A stretch of DNA of 64,000 bases. It comes from Membranipora membranacea. Its lineage: Eukaryota > Bryozoa > Gymnolaemata > Cheilostomatida > Membraniporidae. Position 1 is the first letter of the stretch. Every line of letters begins with the position of its first letter. Of this stretch, positions 31,055-42,091 are shown piece after piece. The notes under the pieces were generated by a model. The model made no database searches. It worked only from the letters and a program-made list of their open reading frames with translations, and had not been told where the DNA came from. The stretch lies in NCBI GenBank assembly GCA_914767715.1, contig OU612068.1:15128001-15192000 (forward strand), read 5' to 3'. A program made the translations under genes and the position numbers.

Positions 31055-31424
31055 CTGAGTTTACACAGAGGAAACTGGAAACTTGCAACCTGGAAACTTT
31101 GAGAAACTTCTGGAAAACTTGCAGTTGCCTATTTGTCTACACACAGGCAACCGCGCGCTTGATAGTGTGATGAATGAACGCAAACAGATACTAGGACAGA
31201 ACAGACAGATTCTTTTGAATCTTTGTGATTGGTGATTAACCCACACCCAATTTTCAGCATCTGTCGCTTGAAATGCAACACTGCTGCATTCTGGCAACTG
31301 ACACTAAGATTGATTGCCCCCCGCCTGGTTTTTGAGACACTAGTTTGTTTAAACAGCTACAAAAAGTTGCTTGCCATCACGCAGTCATGAAGAAACTAAA
31401 AAATCTCCTCTGTGTAAACTCACC
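31055..31424. mobile_element. 370-bp MITE
   Basis: Inverted ends CTGAGTTTACACAGAGGA (31055-31072) and TCCTCTGTGTAAACTCACC (31405-31424). TTAA follows on the right (31425-31428); the left side has lost it. No coding frame. Confidence 0.75.
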
Positions 31425-31639
31425 TTAAGAAGAACCCCCTTTGCCTTTTCGATATAAAGAGTAGCCGGATTCCAGACAGGCATGGGTACCGAATGAGTTC
31501 TATTGGTCCCAGTATCTGTCCCAGGAGAGGATAGATCTCTCCGCTACAAAGAAGATGATGAGTGGTCTGAAAAGACCGAGGCAATCTATGTATAAGCATA
31601 CACCTAGATACTTGACTTACTTGACTTATGTTGTAGAAC

Positions 31640-32830
31640 TCCTAGTGGAATATTGAACCAGAAACGCCTTCTCCTTCCCCTTCCATCTATCCCAATCTCT
31701 CGCCATATCGCCAGTCTCCGCCCACATCTTGATGTTGTGCACGCTCATCTGCTTAAGCGCTGTTCTCCGCCAAGTCTCTTTGGGTCGCCTTCTCCTTCGG
31801 GTGCCCTCAGGGGCCCACCCAAGACTGGTGTGAGGGAGAGATTCCTTCCTCCTTAGGCTGTGCCCTAGGTACCTCCATCTTCGAACTTCTATGAGCTGTG
31901 GGACTGGTTTCTGCTTGCTGCATTCACGTACGTCCAAGTTGGAGGTTTTGGACCACCAATATATTTTCACTATCCGACGGCAGCAGTTCATGTGAAATAC
32001 CTCCAGTTTGTTCATATCCACTTTTGTCATTCGCCATGTTTCACATCCAGAGAGGAGCACAGACACCACGTTCGAGTTGTAGAGTTTGAACTTGAGATGG
32101 TTGCTCATACTCCTTGATCTCCACACCTTGCTCAGTCTGTAAAAGGCTGTAGTTGCAGAGTTGATGCGGTTCTTGACATCTGCTGCTGCACCACCAGGTG
32201 CATCAATTTCACCAAGATACAAAAAGTTTTCTACAAACTCGAGTGGCTTGTTGCTGACTGTGAAATTGTTGTTAGATGCAGGGCCCATTCCATCTCGATG
32301 AATCTCAAAACTTTCGTCTTTTGTTCATTGATGTGCAATCCCGCTTTACTCGCTGTTAATATGAGCTTGTCTGCAATTGTTTGCATGCCTCAATGTGTTG
32401 TAGAAAATAGCGCAACATCGTCTGCATAAGCTAGATAATTCAGCTTGGTAGTAAGATTCCATCGGAGTCCAGTTCGATGCGTCGCTTGTACTTGCTTCAT
32501 TATGTGGTCTGTAGCCACGATAAATAAAAGAGGTGAGATTACACAGCCCTGCCGAACTACTGGTTCCACTTCGAAGTAGTCGTCCTCTGCTCCGCTCTGC
32601 ATTTTACACGCACACCCGGTATAGAACGCCCGTGTCAGAGTGATGAGCTTGTCAGGGATACCATAAAACTTCATCTCTTTCCGCATGCTCTCCCGATGAA
32701 TGCTGTCAAAAGCTTTCTTGAAATCAATGAAATTGACGTACAGGGGCATCTTCCGTTCTTCACACTGTTCTATGATGTTCCTCAGTGTAAATATGTGGTC
32801 TGTACAAATTCTTCAAACTCTACCTGGAGA
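31640..32830 (-). mobile_element. Non-LTR retrotransposon, broken RT gene
   Basis: Minus-strand RT pieces: TDHIFTLRNIIEQCEERK and PLYVNFIDFKKAFDSIHRES (32810-32690), VRQGCVISPLLF, the catalytic LAYADDVALF (about 32425-32396), then in another frame FVENFLYLGEIDAPGG, SGCETWRMTKVDMNKLEVFH and RRWRYLGHSLRRKE down to 31626. At least one frameshift near 32390-32290. 5' truncated, no endonuclease. A third LINE family in this window, distinct from the two at 11.7 and 28 kb. Confidence 0.88.
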
Positions 32831-33039
32831 AGATCCCGGATTCATCCAGACAGTCCCAAGTCCGTGTAAAAGAGGAGGGTTGTGTTTGGGTCAACTACCC
32901 ATTCACATTCAAAAAATTCCAGTTACAGCAGGGCCGTAGTTAAGAGAAAGTGGTAGGGGAGGCAAAAGACCGAGGGGAGTCCAAACTATCACCAGTAACC
33001 TCCTCCCCTTGCATAATGTAATAAGCGAGTGGAAATCCC

Positions 33040-34622
33040 AAGGGAGTTGATTCGACATGGATTATTCGGCAGCATTACGTTCTCTGTCAGCGTCCGTTTT
33101 AATGAGGGCCACTTTTGCTCTAAAAAAACATGCCATACGGCAGCATCAAAAAATTAATACTCTGTCGGATCCTTATCAAACTCCGACCAGTTCAAGCTCT
33201 TATTGGCCTTATTCAAAATGCATAATATTGGAATCCTCTGATTAACTGGTGGGTAATGACGCTGACTTGAGATTCATAAAAATATACCAAGGGAGTGTAT
33301 CACACTTTTTTTTTTGCCCGGATTAAAACATAAATTTGCTTCTAACTCACTTCATAAGGAGGAGCAACTCCTGCTGATCGCGAATCTGCGGATCGTTTGG
33401 CTCTGCGGCTTTTCATTCTCTCTCAGCGTTCGTTTTAATGAGGGCCACATTTGCACTAAAAAAACATGCCATACGGCAGCATTAAAAATTAATACTCTGT
33501 TGGCTCATTATCAAACTCCAACCAGTTCAAGCTCTTAGTGGCCTTATTCAAAATGTAGAATATTGGAATCCTCTGATTAACTGGTGGGTAATAACGCTGA
33601 CTTGAAATCAACAAAAATATACCAAGGGAGGGTATCACGCTTTTTTTTCGCAAGGGTTGAAAAATAGATTTGCTTCTAATTCACCTCAAAAGGAGGAGCA
33701 ACTCCTGCTGATCGCGAATCTGCGAACCGTTTGGCTCTGCGGCTTTTGTTCTCTGTCAGCGTCCGTTTTAATGAGGGTCACTTTTGTCCTTAAAAAACAT
33801 ACCATACGGCAGCATCAAAAAATTAATACTCTGTCAGATCCTTATCAAACTCCGACCAGTTCAAGCTCTTATTGGCCTCATTCAAAATGCAGAATATTGG
33901 AACCCTCTGATTAACTGGTGGGTCATAACGCTGACTTAAAATTCACAGAATTATACCAAGGGAAGGTCTCACGCTTTTTTGTTTCGCCCGGATTAAAAAA
34001 TAAATTTGCTTCTAACCTACTCTCAACCTTGAAAAACTTCATGCTGACTTTGGAACTGAAACCCGTTTGGGGCTGTCCTCTTAGTTTGGCGTCAGCAACA
34101 TTATTAACGAGGGCCACTTTTGTCGCAAAAAAAAACATGCATACGAAAGGTAAAAAAATTAAAAAGCCATCGGAATTCTTTCAAACTCTGACCAGTTGTT
34201 GGCCTCATTGGCCTCATTCAAATTCCAGAATATGAAAATTATTACGACAAATTGAACGGAAATGAGAGCGACTTTAAAATTCAAAAACGTAATAAAGGGG
34301 GGACCCTTTGCGTTTTTTACAGCAAGTTTAAAAAAAAAATTCCTCCTGACCTACTTTAAACCGTGAAGAATTTCATGCTGACTTTGGAACTGAAATCGGT
34401 TTGGGGCTGCTCCTCTTAGTTTGGCGTCAGCAACATTTTCAACGCGGGCCACTTTTGTCATAAAAAAAACATGCAAAACAGAGGGTAAAGCCATTGGAAT
34501 TCTTTCAAACTCTGACCAGTTGATGGCCTCATTGGCCTCATTCAATTTCCAGAATATGAAAATCATATTACTATAAATTGAACGGGAATGAGAGTGACTT
34601 TAAAATTAAAAAAAGTAACAAA
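33040..34622 (+). repeat. Satellite A, second block, ~335-bp units
   Basis: About 4.7 tandem units; the marker GTCAGCG(T/C) occurs near 33087, 33421, 33755, 34091 and 34425. Each has AACATGCCATACGGCAGC or a variant and TTGGCCTCATTCAAAAT. The first three units are alike; the last two have drifted. The block runs straight into satellite B at about 34625. Confidence 0.88.
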
Positions 34623-34624
34623 GG

Positions 34625-35478
34625 GGCGAAAGTGTTTATCTCACTGAGTAGGACATCTTTGTGAAAAAAGTGAGTTTATTGAACAACTTTCGAATTTCAA
34701 ATTGAAACACATAGTCAGACTCAACTTTGCGCTTCGAATCCTTTGGCGCTAAGATCGGGACGATCGGACAAAAATTAACGAAGTTATAGCGAAAAATGTC
34801 GTTAAAACGCGCGAAAGTGTTTATCTTACTGAGTAGGGCATCTTTGTGAAAGAAAGTGTGGTTTTTGAACAACTTTCGAATTTCAAATTGAGACATCTAA
34901 TTAGACTCGAATTTGCGCTGCGGATCTTTTGGCGCTAAGATCGGGACGATCGGACAAAAATTAACGAAGTTATAGCGAAAAATGTCGTTAAAACACGCGG
35001 AAGTGTTTATTTATCTCACTGAGTTGAGCATCTTGGTGAAAAAGTACGGTTTTTGAAAAACTTTCAAACTTCAAATTGAGCTACAGAATTTTGAAACACA
35101 TAATTAGACTTAACTTTGCGCTGCCGATCTTTTGGCGCTAGAATCGGGACCATCGTACAAAAATTAGCGAAGTTATAGCGAAATACTCGTTAAAACGTGG
35201 GAAAGTGTTTTTCTCACTGAGTTGAGCATCTTGGTGAAAAAGTGCTGTTTTTGAAAAACTCTCAAATTTCAAATTGAAACACATAGTCTGACTCAACTTT
35301 GCGCTGCGAATCTCTTGGTGTTAATATTGGGACGATCGGACAAAAATTGGTGATGTTATAGCGAACAATGTCGTTAAAACGGGTGAAAGTGTTTACCTCA
35401 CTGAGTTGAGCATCTTGGTGAAAAAAGCGCGGTTTTTGAAAAACTTTCAAATGTTAAATTGAAACACATAGTCAACTG
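34625..35478 (+). repeat. Satellite B, diverged block, ~4.6 units
   Basis: Units of about 180-195 bp with AAGTGTTTATCTCACTGAGT, TTTCAAATTTCAAATTGAAA, GGCGCTAAGATCGGGACGAT and AAGTTATAGCGAAAAATGTC. These are clearly the 186-bp unit of the 56-64 kb array with about 15-20% difference, and indels make the period irregular. It ends at the 5' edge of the unrecognised gene at 35503. Confidence 0.93.
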
Positions 35479-35502
35479 TGTGACTCTGGATGAGTTTTAA
35501 AC

Positions 35503-37024
35503 ATGACTAAGACTCATATAGATGGACCATGGAGGAGACCTGGAGGTGGAACAATGGCAGTCATTCCCACTAAGTAAGCCTACTTTCTATCATGTGCACA
35601 AGATAGGATAATTCTATGATTAGAGAATAATTCGCCATTCTGTATGATACTGTTTTTGTACTTCGTACTTTTTGTCTTTTGATCAACCCTCACACGTGTG
35701 CGATATTTAATTTATGTACATTTTGTAGATGGCAGTTCCCTCCAGGTACTAAGCAGCCTGAAGTTTTGTTAGTGAGGAGTGATTACGTCAGCTTAGGCTG
35801 GCTGAAGAGGAAGCTAGACAGAAAGCCAATGAGTCACACAAACAGGTTAATGCACAGAATGTGAGTCTTTTATTATTGTAGAACAAGTTACCACCAGTGC
35901 CAAAACTACAGCTTATCCACAGAGAATTACAAAGCTTGACAACCAATGGGTGTACGATAAGTCCGATTATTTGAGTAAGCGCTGATAAACATCTGTCCCG
36001 TTATCACCTGATCCGTACTGTAGTAATATCTGAATATTAACATGTAGATATTTTAATTTTAGTACATACAATCGCTACATAGAATAGACCCGCTGAAGAG
36101 AGAGACTTGTACAGACAATGTTACCATGCCAGGTACACTACCTACCCCCTCTCACTCTCTCTAGTCGGATCCACCCCTCTCAGCGTTAATATACATAATT
36201 TTAACGATTACTGCACTGAAGTTGATATCAAAGCTGTTTGTTAACCCAGTTGGCAAGTTTTCTCTCCCTAAAACAGGAATACAACTCCACAATTCTTGGC
36301 AGACTGTGTCATCTTCATCACGGGATAATGTTACACTCACCCTTTTATGTTATTTAGATGTAAAACACTCAACAAAATCACCAGAAAAAAGAGTGTTTGT
36401 CAGACCACCAAGACCAGCTCATTCGAGATCATGGGGACCTGCTGACAACACCGCACCTAAAGGCTGGTATAAGACAGATGTCGCCCCAGCTAAGATTGTC
36501 GTTCTACTTCTACCTGGTAAGTTTTTTATATATCCTACCCCTTAGTTACATACAAAACTCCAAACCATTGAATTTAGCTGTGGATGGCCGGCCCAGTGAC
36601 GTCGTTTTGTATTAGTAATGATATCAAAATTTATCAGCAGATCAATTTTAGTAAAATTTAGTCTCTCCTGTTCTATCGACACACCCATGTTTTTTTTACA
36701 TGTAAAATCAAGTTCGAATAAGAAAATGATGTACTGTGATATCTGATTTACAGGTAGACAAAGTGTGCTGAACTCACCGCAGACAAGATTAAACCTGCTG
36801 AAAAGGAGAGTGGCTCTTGTAAACTTATCCTGAACAAATCAACAAGAAACACAGAATACAAAACCATTATTTGTGCAAGCACCAAGAGGCGGCAGGAAGA
36901 ACGTCAATGTCTGTCTTCAAGAATATGTTAGCTTTCTACCAGTCCCAGTCCAAGCATCATACATTTCCAAGCCTCTGTGCCCAAACTATTACAATTCAAT
37001 TTCTGGCAATGGTGTTTTTTCATG
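35503..37024 (+). pseudogene. Unrecognised multi-exon gene fragment with coding lesions
   Basis: Five phase-compatible exons: 35503-35573 (starts ATG; PWRRPGGGTMAVIPT), 35729-35845 (WQFPPGTKQPEVLLVRSD, then in the next frame RLAEEEARQKANESHKQ), 36063-36132 (YIQSLHRIDPLKRETCTDN), 36358-36516 (KSPEKRVFVRPPRPAHSRSW, PKGWYKTDVAPAK) and 36754-37024 (KPLFVQAPRGGRKNVNVC, FLPVPVQASYISKPLCPNYY). Splice sites are GT-AG. Exon 2 needs one extra base near 35785 to keep frame, and exon 5 has an in-frame TGA near 36830. I do not know the family. It could be a decayed gene or a real gene with assembly errors. More exons may follow. Confidence 0.5.
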
Positions 37025-39371
37025 GTAAGTCAATGGGCATGACATCTGTATGAATACCCATATTATTTATTGTTTTGTCTTAATAAGAAAGGTCTTCAGC
37101 GATTTTAGCAGTCATTTAGGCATCATTGAGTGATTTACCTTCATATTTATATTTTTAATTCAGTTCTGTATCATTCTTACTTCCTCCATGCGTGCCAACC
37201 TCTTTGCTCAATCATGATACAGTTTTATTTTGTACAATAAACCAAACTGTAAGACAATGCCTGTATCAAGATTATCTTGTCAGTACGATCTAAGTGGATC
37301 ACGGGTTAGTTGTCACTCACACAATAAAACCAGAGACTGATGGATATGGGTTCATATTATTATCTAGGAGTCATCAATAAAACTACATTCTAATTACCAG
37401 GGAGTACAGGAAGGAGCAGACAACTCCGAAGTGTAGTGCGTACAGATACAAACTCCCTTATTATTATAATCATATCTGGCGTTCATGACAGAGTGGATAA
37501 ACTGACACCCATGCAGAATAGCTGCATAGCTTATAACTGTCATTATTAGACCACGCCTCTTTCCCATTACTGTATAGAGCTGTCTGTGTAGGTAATTTCT
37601 ACCGTATATCATAATCATTGATACTTATATGTATAAATCAGAGTTTGGCAACTCATGTACGGTATGTAAATGGTTACTGTCAGTGTTAGATGGAGATTAT
37701 TCAATACCAAATCCAACAAGAAGCGGTCACACTAGATTTATGATTATCAACCACTTTGATAATGAAATGCCTTTACCAGCATCTCGCCACCGTTTGAGCG
37801 CTTAAACTACTCCTCACCCGAAGAACAAGAAACTCAAGCTTTTGATCTTAGATGCTTTGAGGGGTATTTCCTGTCATCATCAATAAATCAGATTGAGTTT
37901 AATCCAGATCTTGGGCAAGAAAGATCCTGAGCTGATTTTGTATTGCATGCCAGTGTGAAAAACATGATAAAAATTCACTATTCTTATTCAGGGGAGATTT
38001 GGTGCTATCTTGCCCAATCTGTTACATGTTCCGGGTATAACTTGTACACAGATAGCCCAACCATCAAATTGTTTGTTGGTGCTTTTGTCCATTCCCACCT
38101 TTCCACTGAAAATACTGGGGACAGCTGCACTGAGTTATGGTGTTGAGGTTGATTTTACCCACTAGACTTGTATCTTTAGTAATCATGATCTATACTTATC
38201 CAATATACTGTACCATTAGACAATATATCTACAACAAGAGTCAAATATTCACATGAGATGAAAAACAAAACCAACAACTCATCATCATGTATAACCAACT
38301 GTCAAGTAATAAAAATAGGTTTAAAAGGCTTTTTAGTATTTCATTATTAACATCATAGTTTTGCTCTTTTTTTAGACCAGCTGCTGTGATGAACGGAATT
38401 GGTACTATCCTATACTAAAGTATATATTCCGTGTATTATTAGTATGTATAGTTGTTCTATAACCGTCCTACTTATAAATTTGGTTCTAACTATGTTTGTA
38501 GTTATGGTTTTAAATCTTGCACTCCGGACACTTCAAAATGTCACTTTATTGTTGTGTAATTTATTTGTAGTTCTAATTTGGAGTTACCTCCTCTTTCATG
38601 CACTAAAGAAAGACAAGATTGCTCAAATCTATTAAATCGTGGTTCCAATTGGTAATGCTAGCACTCTGGTGAGTGCGAGGTATTTCACTTATTAATTTCT
38701 AGTGACGAACAGCTGGTTCCCACTACTCCACAAAGCAATTTACTAATGGGTTGTTATTGAGCCTGACCTCTTCTTAGCTTCACTAGAAGTTGCCTTCAAG
38801 TTGTTTAAGAAAGGTTCCTGCCGATAACCTGCTAAGACCCCTGTCTTGTTCTAACAGTAAAACTCTTGATGAGTTTCGAGACAATGCTCTTACACCACAA
38901 AGTCAATATTATCCTTAGATGTTAGTATGACACGATCACTTTTTATGAATGTGTTCAGGTACGATTGATATTTTTGTTATTCAACTTAGGTGACTGATTT
39001 TAATTATGAGCACCTACTTGATCTCTGTATAGTGCCTGGAAGCCCAATCAGGTAATCAAGGCGGCGTATCAGTATCACAGGCCTCTTAGCCAAGTTAAAT
39101 TAGCTAAAGACTCCAACCCTATTTCTAGTGAAGGAAAGAGGTATCAGTCTGTGGTCACTCTAAAATTGATGTTCAATTTCTATATTCAATGTTTAATTAA
39201 TGTTCCACAGATTAGAGGTATCTTATCTTAAATCGGTAGCGTCCTACTTCTTTAAAACACAAGAATCCTAATCCTAATCCTAAACTATTATTCCGAAACT
39301 TAATCCATTTGACCCCCAAGCAAATATGAATACTAATTAATTCTGTTCTGCTTTAACAATAATTCCCAATG
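37025..39371. other. Intergenic stretch with a dispersed repeat
   Basis: 37400-37665 is a third, diverged copy of sequence also found at 48070-48410 and 51080-51340 (AGACCACGCCTCTTTCCCAT, AATTTCTACCGTATATCATAA). 41450-41660 shares shorter pieces with it. A hydrophobic 78-codon frame at 38399-38635 has no family match. Three CCTAAT units sit at 39268-39285. Confidence 0.5.
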
Positions 39372-39812
39372 ATACTTCAAAATGATTTCCGACTTGATAT
39401 GATCACAGACGTGAATTACCTGCGTTTAACTGTGGGTCACAATGATTTCCGACTTTGATATGAGCACCTACGCGAAATACCTGCGTTTATGGTGGGTCAC
39501 ACTGATTTCCGACTTTGATATGAGCACCAACGCGAATTACATGCGTTTTATGGTGGGTCACAATGACTTCCGACTTTGATATGAGCACCTACGCGAATTA
39601 CATGCGTTTTATGGTGGGTCACAATGATTTCCGACTTTGATATGAGCACCTATGCGAAATACATGCGTTTATGGTGGGTCACAATGATTTCCGACTTTGA
39701 TATGAGCACCTACGCGAATTACATGCGTTTTATGGTGGGTCACAATGATTTCCGCCTTTGATATGAGCACCTACGCGAATTACCTGCGTTTATGGTGGGT
39801 CACAATGATTAA
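39372..39812 (+). repeat. 61-bp minisatellite, about 7 units
   Basis: Tandem copies of a unit with AATGATTTCCGACTTTGATA, TGAGCACCTACGCGAATTAC and ATGCGTTTTATGGTGGGTCA. The first unit is the most diverged. Confidence 0.95.
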
Positions 39813-40302
39813 ACCTCCTAAAGTTAATTTAGAATCCTGTTTCAGAGTGTTGTTATAGTAACAATTAACAACGACTTACTTTAGTTGATTGCAAAATTGC
39901 CTTATAAACTCTTAGTGAATATGACCTAACGTCTGAGTACCTGACGAACTGTCCCTAATTACTTTGCCAATTACTATATGCATAGAAATCAATTACAACA
40001 GTATATTCACTAAAGTTATTGTTTATTGTCTTGATACTTATAAAAAAATGATAATGTAATTCAAATGATACTCACAGTATATATTGGTCCTTAGACTCCA
40101 CTTTAGTTTTAGCATTCCAACAAAGATCTTTGATTTAAAACTAGTATTTATTAAATCAAAATATAATGTCTTTTACTAGCTATGTAAAAAGTTGACTGTG
40201 CTGCTCAAAGAATTAAACTGTACTGATTTACTGTTCAAAATTTCGGCCTTTATATAGGTGCCGATTTTTGTGCTGACTCTGCTTGTTGTCGTTTGATTAG
40301 CT

Positions 40303-40775
40303 GTCAGCGGATTAGTGGCTTTGTTATATGAAACCGTTCTGTGGTCACGTCACGTGGTATATGGCTGTTGTTCCTCAGTCTACCCTCTGGAATTTATTGT
40401 TCTATTTTTGGGCTGACTTTGTTGTTGTTACTCCATGATTAATTACTTCCGTGTCACCCTGAAGATTACTTGGTACTTGGTACTATGACGTTTTGGAAAA
40501 CCAAATTCCTGAAGAATAATTGGTACTTGGTACTAGGACGTGTTGTCAGCGGATTAGTGGATTAGTGTCTCTTGTGGCTTTGTTATATGAAACCGTTCTG
40601 TAGTCACGTCACGTGGTATATTGCTGCTGTTCCTCAGTCTACCCTCTGGATTTTGTTGTTCTATTTTTGGGGTGACTTTGTTGTTGTTACTTCCTGGTTA
40701 ATTACTTCTGTGTCACCCTGAAGATTACTTGGTACTTGGTACTATGACGTGTTGGAAAACCAAATTACTGCGTCA
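40303..40775 (+). repeat. ~250-bp tandem duplication
   Basis: GTCAGCGGATTAGTGG, TGGCTTTGTTATATGAAACC and AAGATTACTTGGTACTTGGT each occur twice in order, offset by about 240-260 bases. Copies are about 90% alike. No coding content seen. Confidence 0.88.
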
Positions 40776-40789
40776 CTGGAATTCCTATT

Positions 40790-42091
40790 TTCTGTCTGGA
40801 TTAGCATGCTTCGGTTGTCTTCGTTACATCTTTGATGGATTACTTCTGCGTCTCTCTGCTCGTTGTGTATGCTTGTGACTACTAAATACCATGGAGGTTA
40901 CTGTGTGCATTTGTTTCCATATCTATCTGTACCCTCTGACTCTTGCGGCTGGCTGAATATAACTACATATCTCAAGTGCCCATTTTTGGCACTGACACTA
41001 CACAAAATCTGTATGATATGGCATATGATCTAAAAAGGCGTATTGTATGTGGGATGGTGAGACCTCAAGCTATCGGTTGGCGTGCCTGCTATTCATTACC
41101 AGGTTTTTAGTGCCACCGGAGTCGCGGACTCGAGCCTGCTGAGGAATTTTCATGGTGGATTATTCCAGTTCCCAGCACCCTTGTTTCCTTTGACCATGGT
41201 AACTATTCTGGTATAATTCTAATCACTAATTATTATATCATAATATATGGTCACTTAAATGTTTCAATATGAGAAGCAGATCACCAATGCAATGACTAGA
41301 TAGTTTGATTAATTATATTCTGAATTGCTGATATTAGAGCCCCGAGATAGATGATGAAATTACTTAGCACAGACATAGATAATGTACATTGGAGCACAAA
41401 CATAGATAATGTAATGACTCACTAGTCCTAGGTCCTCAATTCTCCAGCTTGTGAACACATTAACAGCATTAGGAGGAGCTGACTAAGTAGATAACTCAAA
41501 AGTATAGTGTGCTCAGATACAGGGAGTTCGCTTCGGCATTCATGACACATTCAGGTCACAGAATTGTTAAACTGGCACAACCCGCATGTATCTGTGGGTG
41601 TAGATCATTGAGATGACTTTCTAGTTATTCTTTTCCCCAGCAAACAGAGACATACAATGACTCAGTGATGTAAGTGCAGGACATTTAACTGAGTTGATAT
41701 ATAAAGGGTTTTTGATTAAGTTGGTGATATAATATCTGAAAGCATTCATAGTTATAGGCCTAGGCCAAAACTGTCAATTTTTTTCAGCGAACAATTAATT
41801 GTTGGGAACAGTTAGGCGTTGTGGAAGGAATTTTTGCAGACATGGAAGCAAAAAATCTGTAATTCTGTCTGCAAGTGGATAGCAGTAAATTTGTTACATT
41901 ATAACAGCACATTATATAGGGAGGATTATGCATCAAAAATACCTGATATACGAGAAAATAGTATACTGGTATGTAGTTTATCACAACCAGTGTATAAACG
42001 GTAAAATGTGATCTGCTGGTTTATATATATAATCAAATATACATTAGTAAATGAAAGATGCGTTTTTATATGAACTGTACAGAAATTGCCC
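40790..42091. other. Intergenic stretch, downstream of WDPCP
   Basis: 41274-41325 (GCAATGACTAGATAG, TTAATTATATTCTGAA) matches 49443-49490 beside the duplicated WDPCP exon, so it belongs to the same duplicated material. Otherwise nothing recognised. Confidence 0.5.

Noticed and set aside
38399..38635. Small hydrophobic membrane-protein-like frame
   Set aside because: AT-rich DNA readily yields Leu/Ile/Val-rich frames; no homologue recognised.
39268..39285. Telomere-like CCTAAT repeat
   Set aside because: Only three units; not the usual animal TTAGGG/CCCTAA motif and no longer array.
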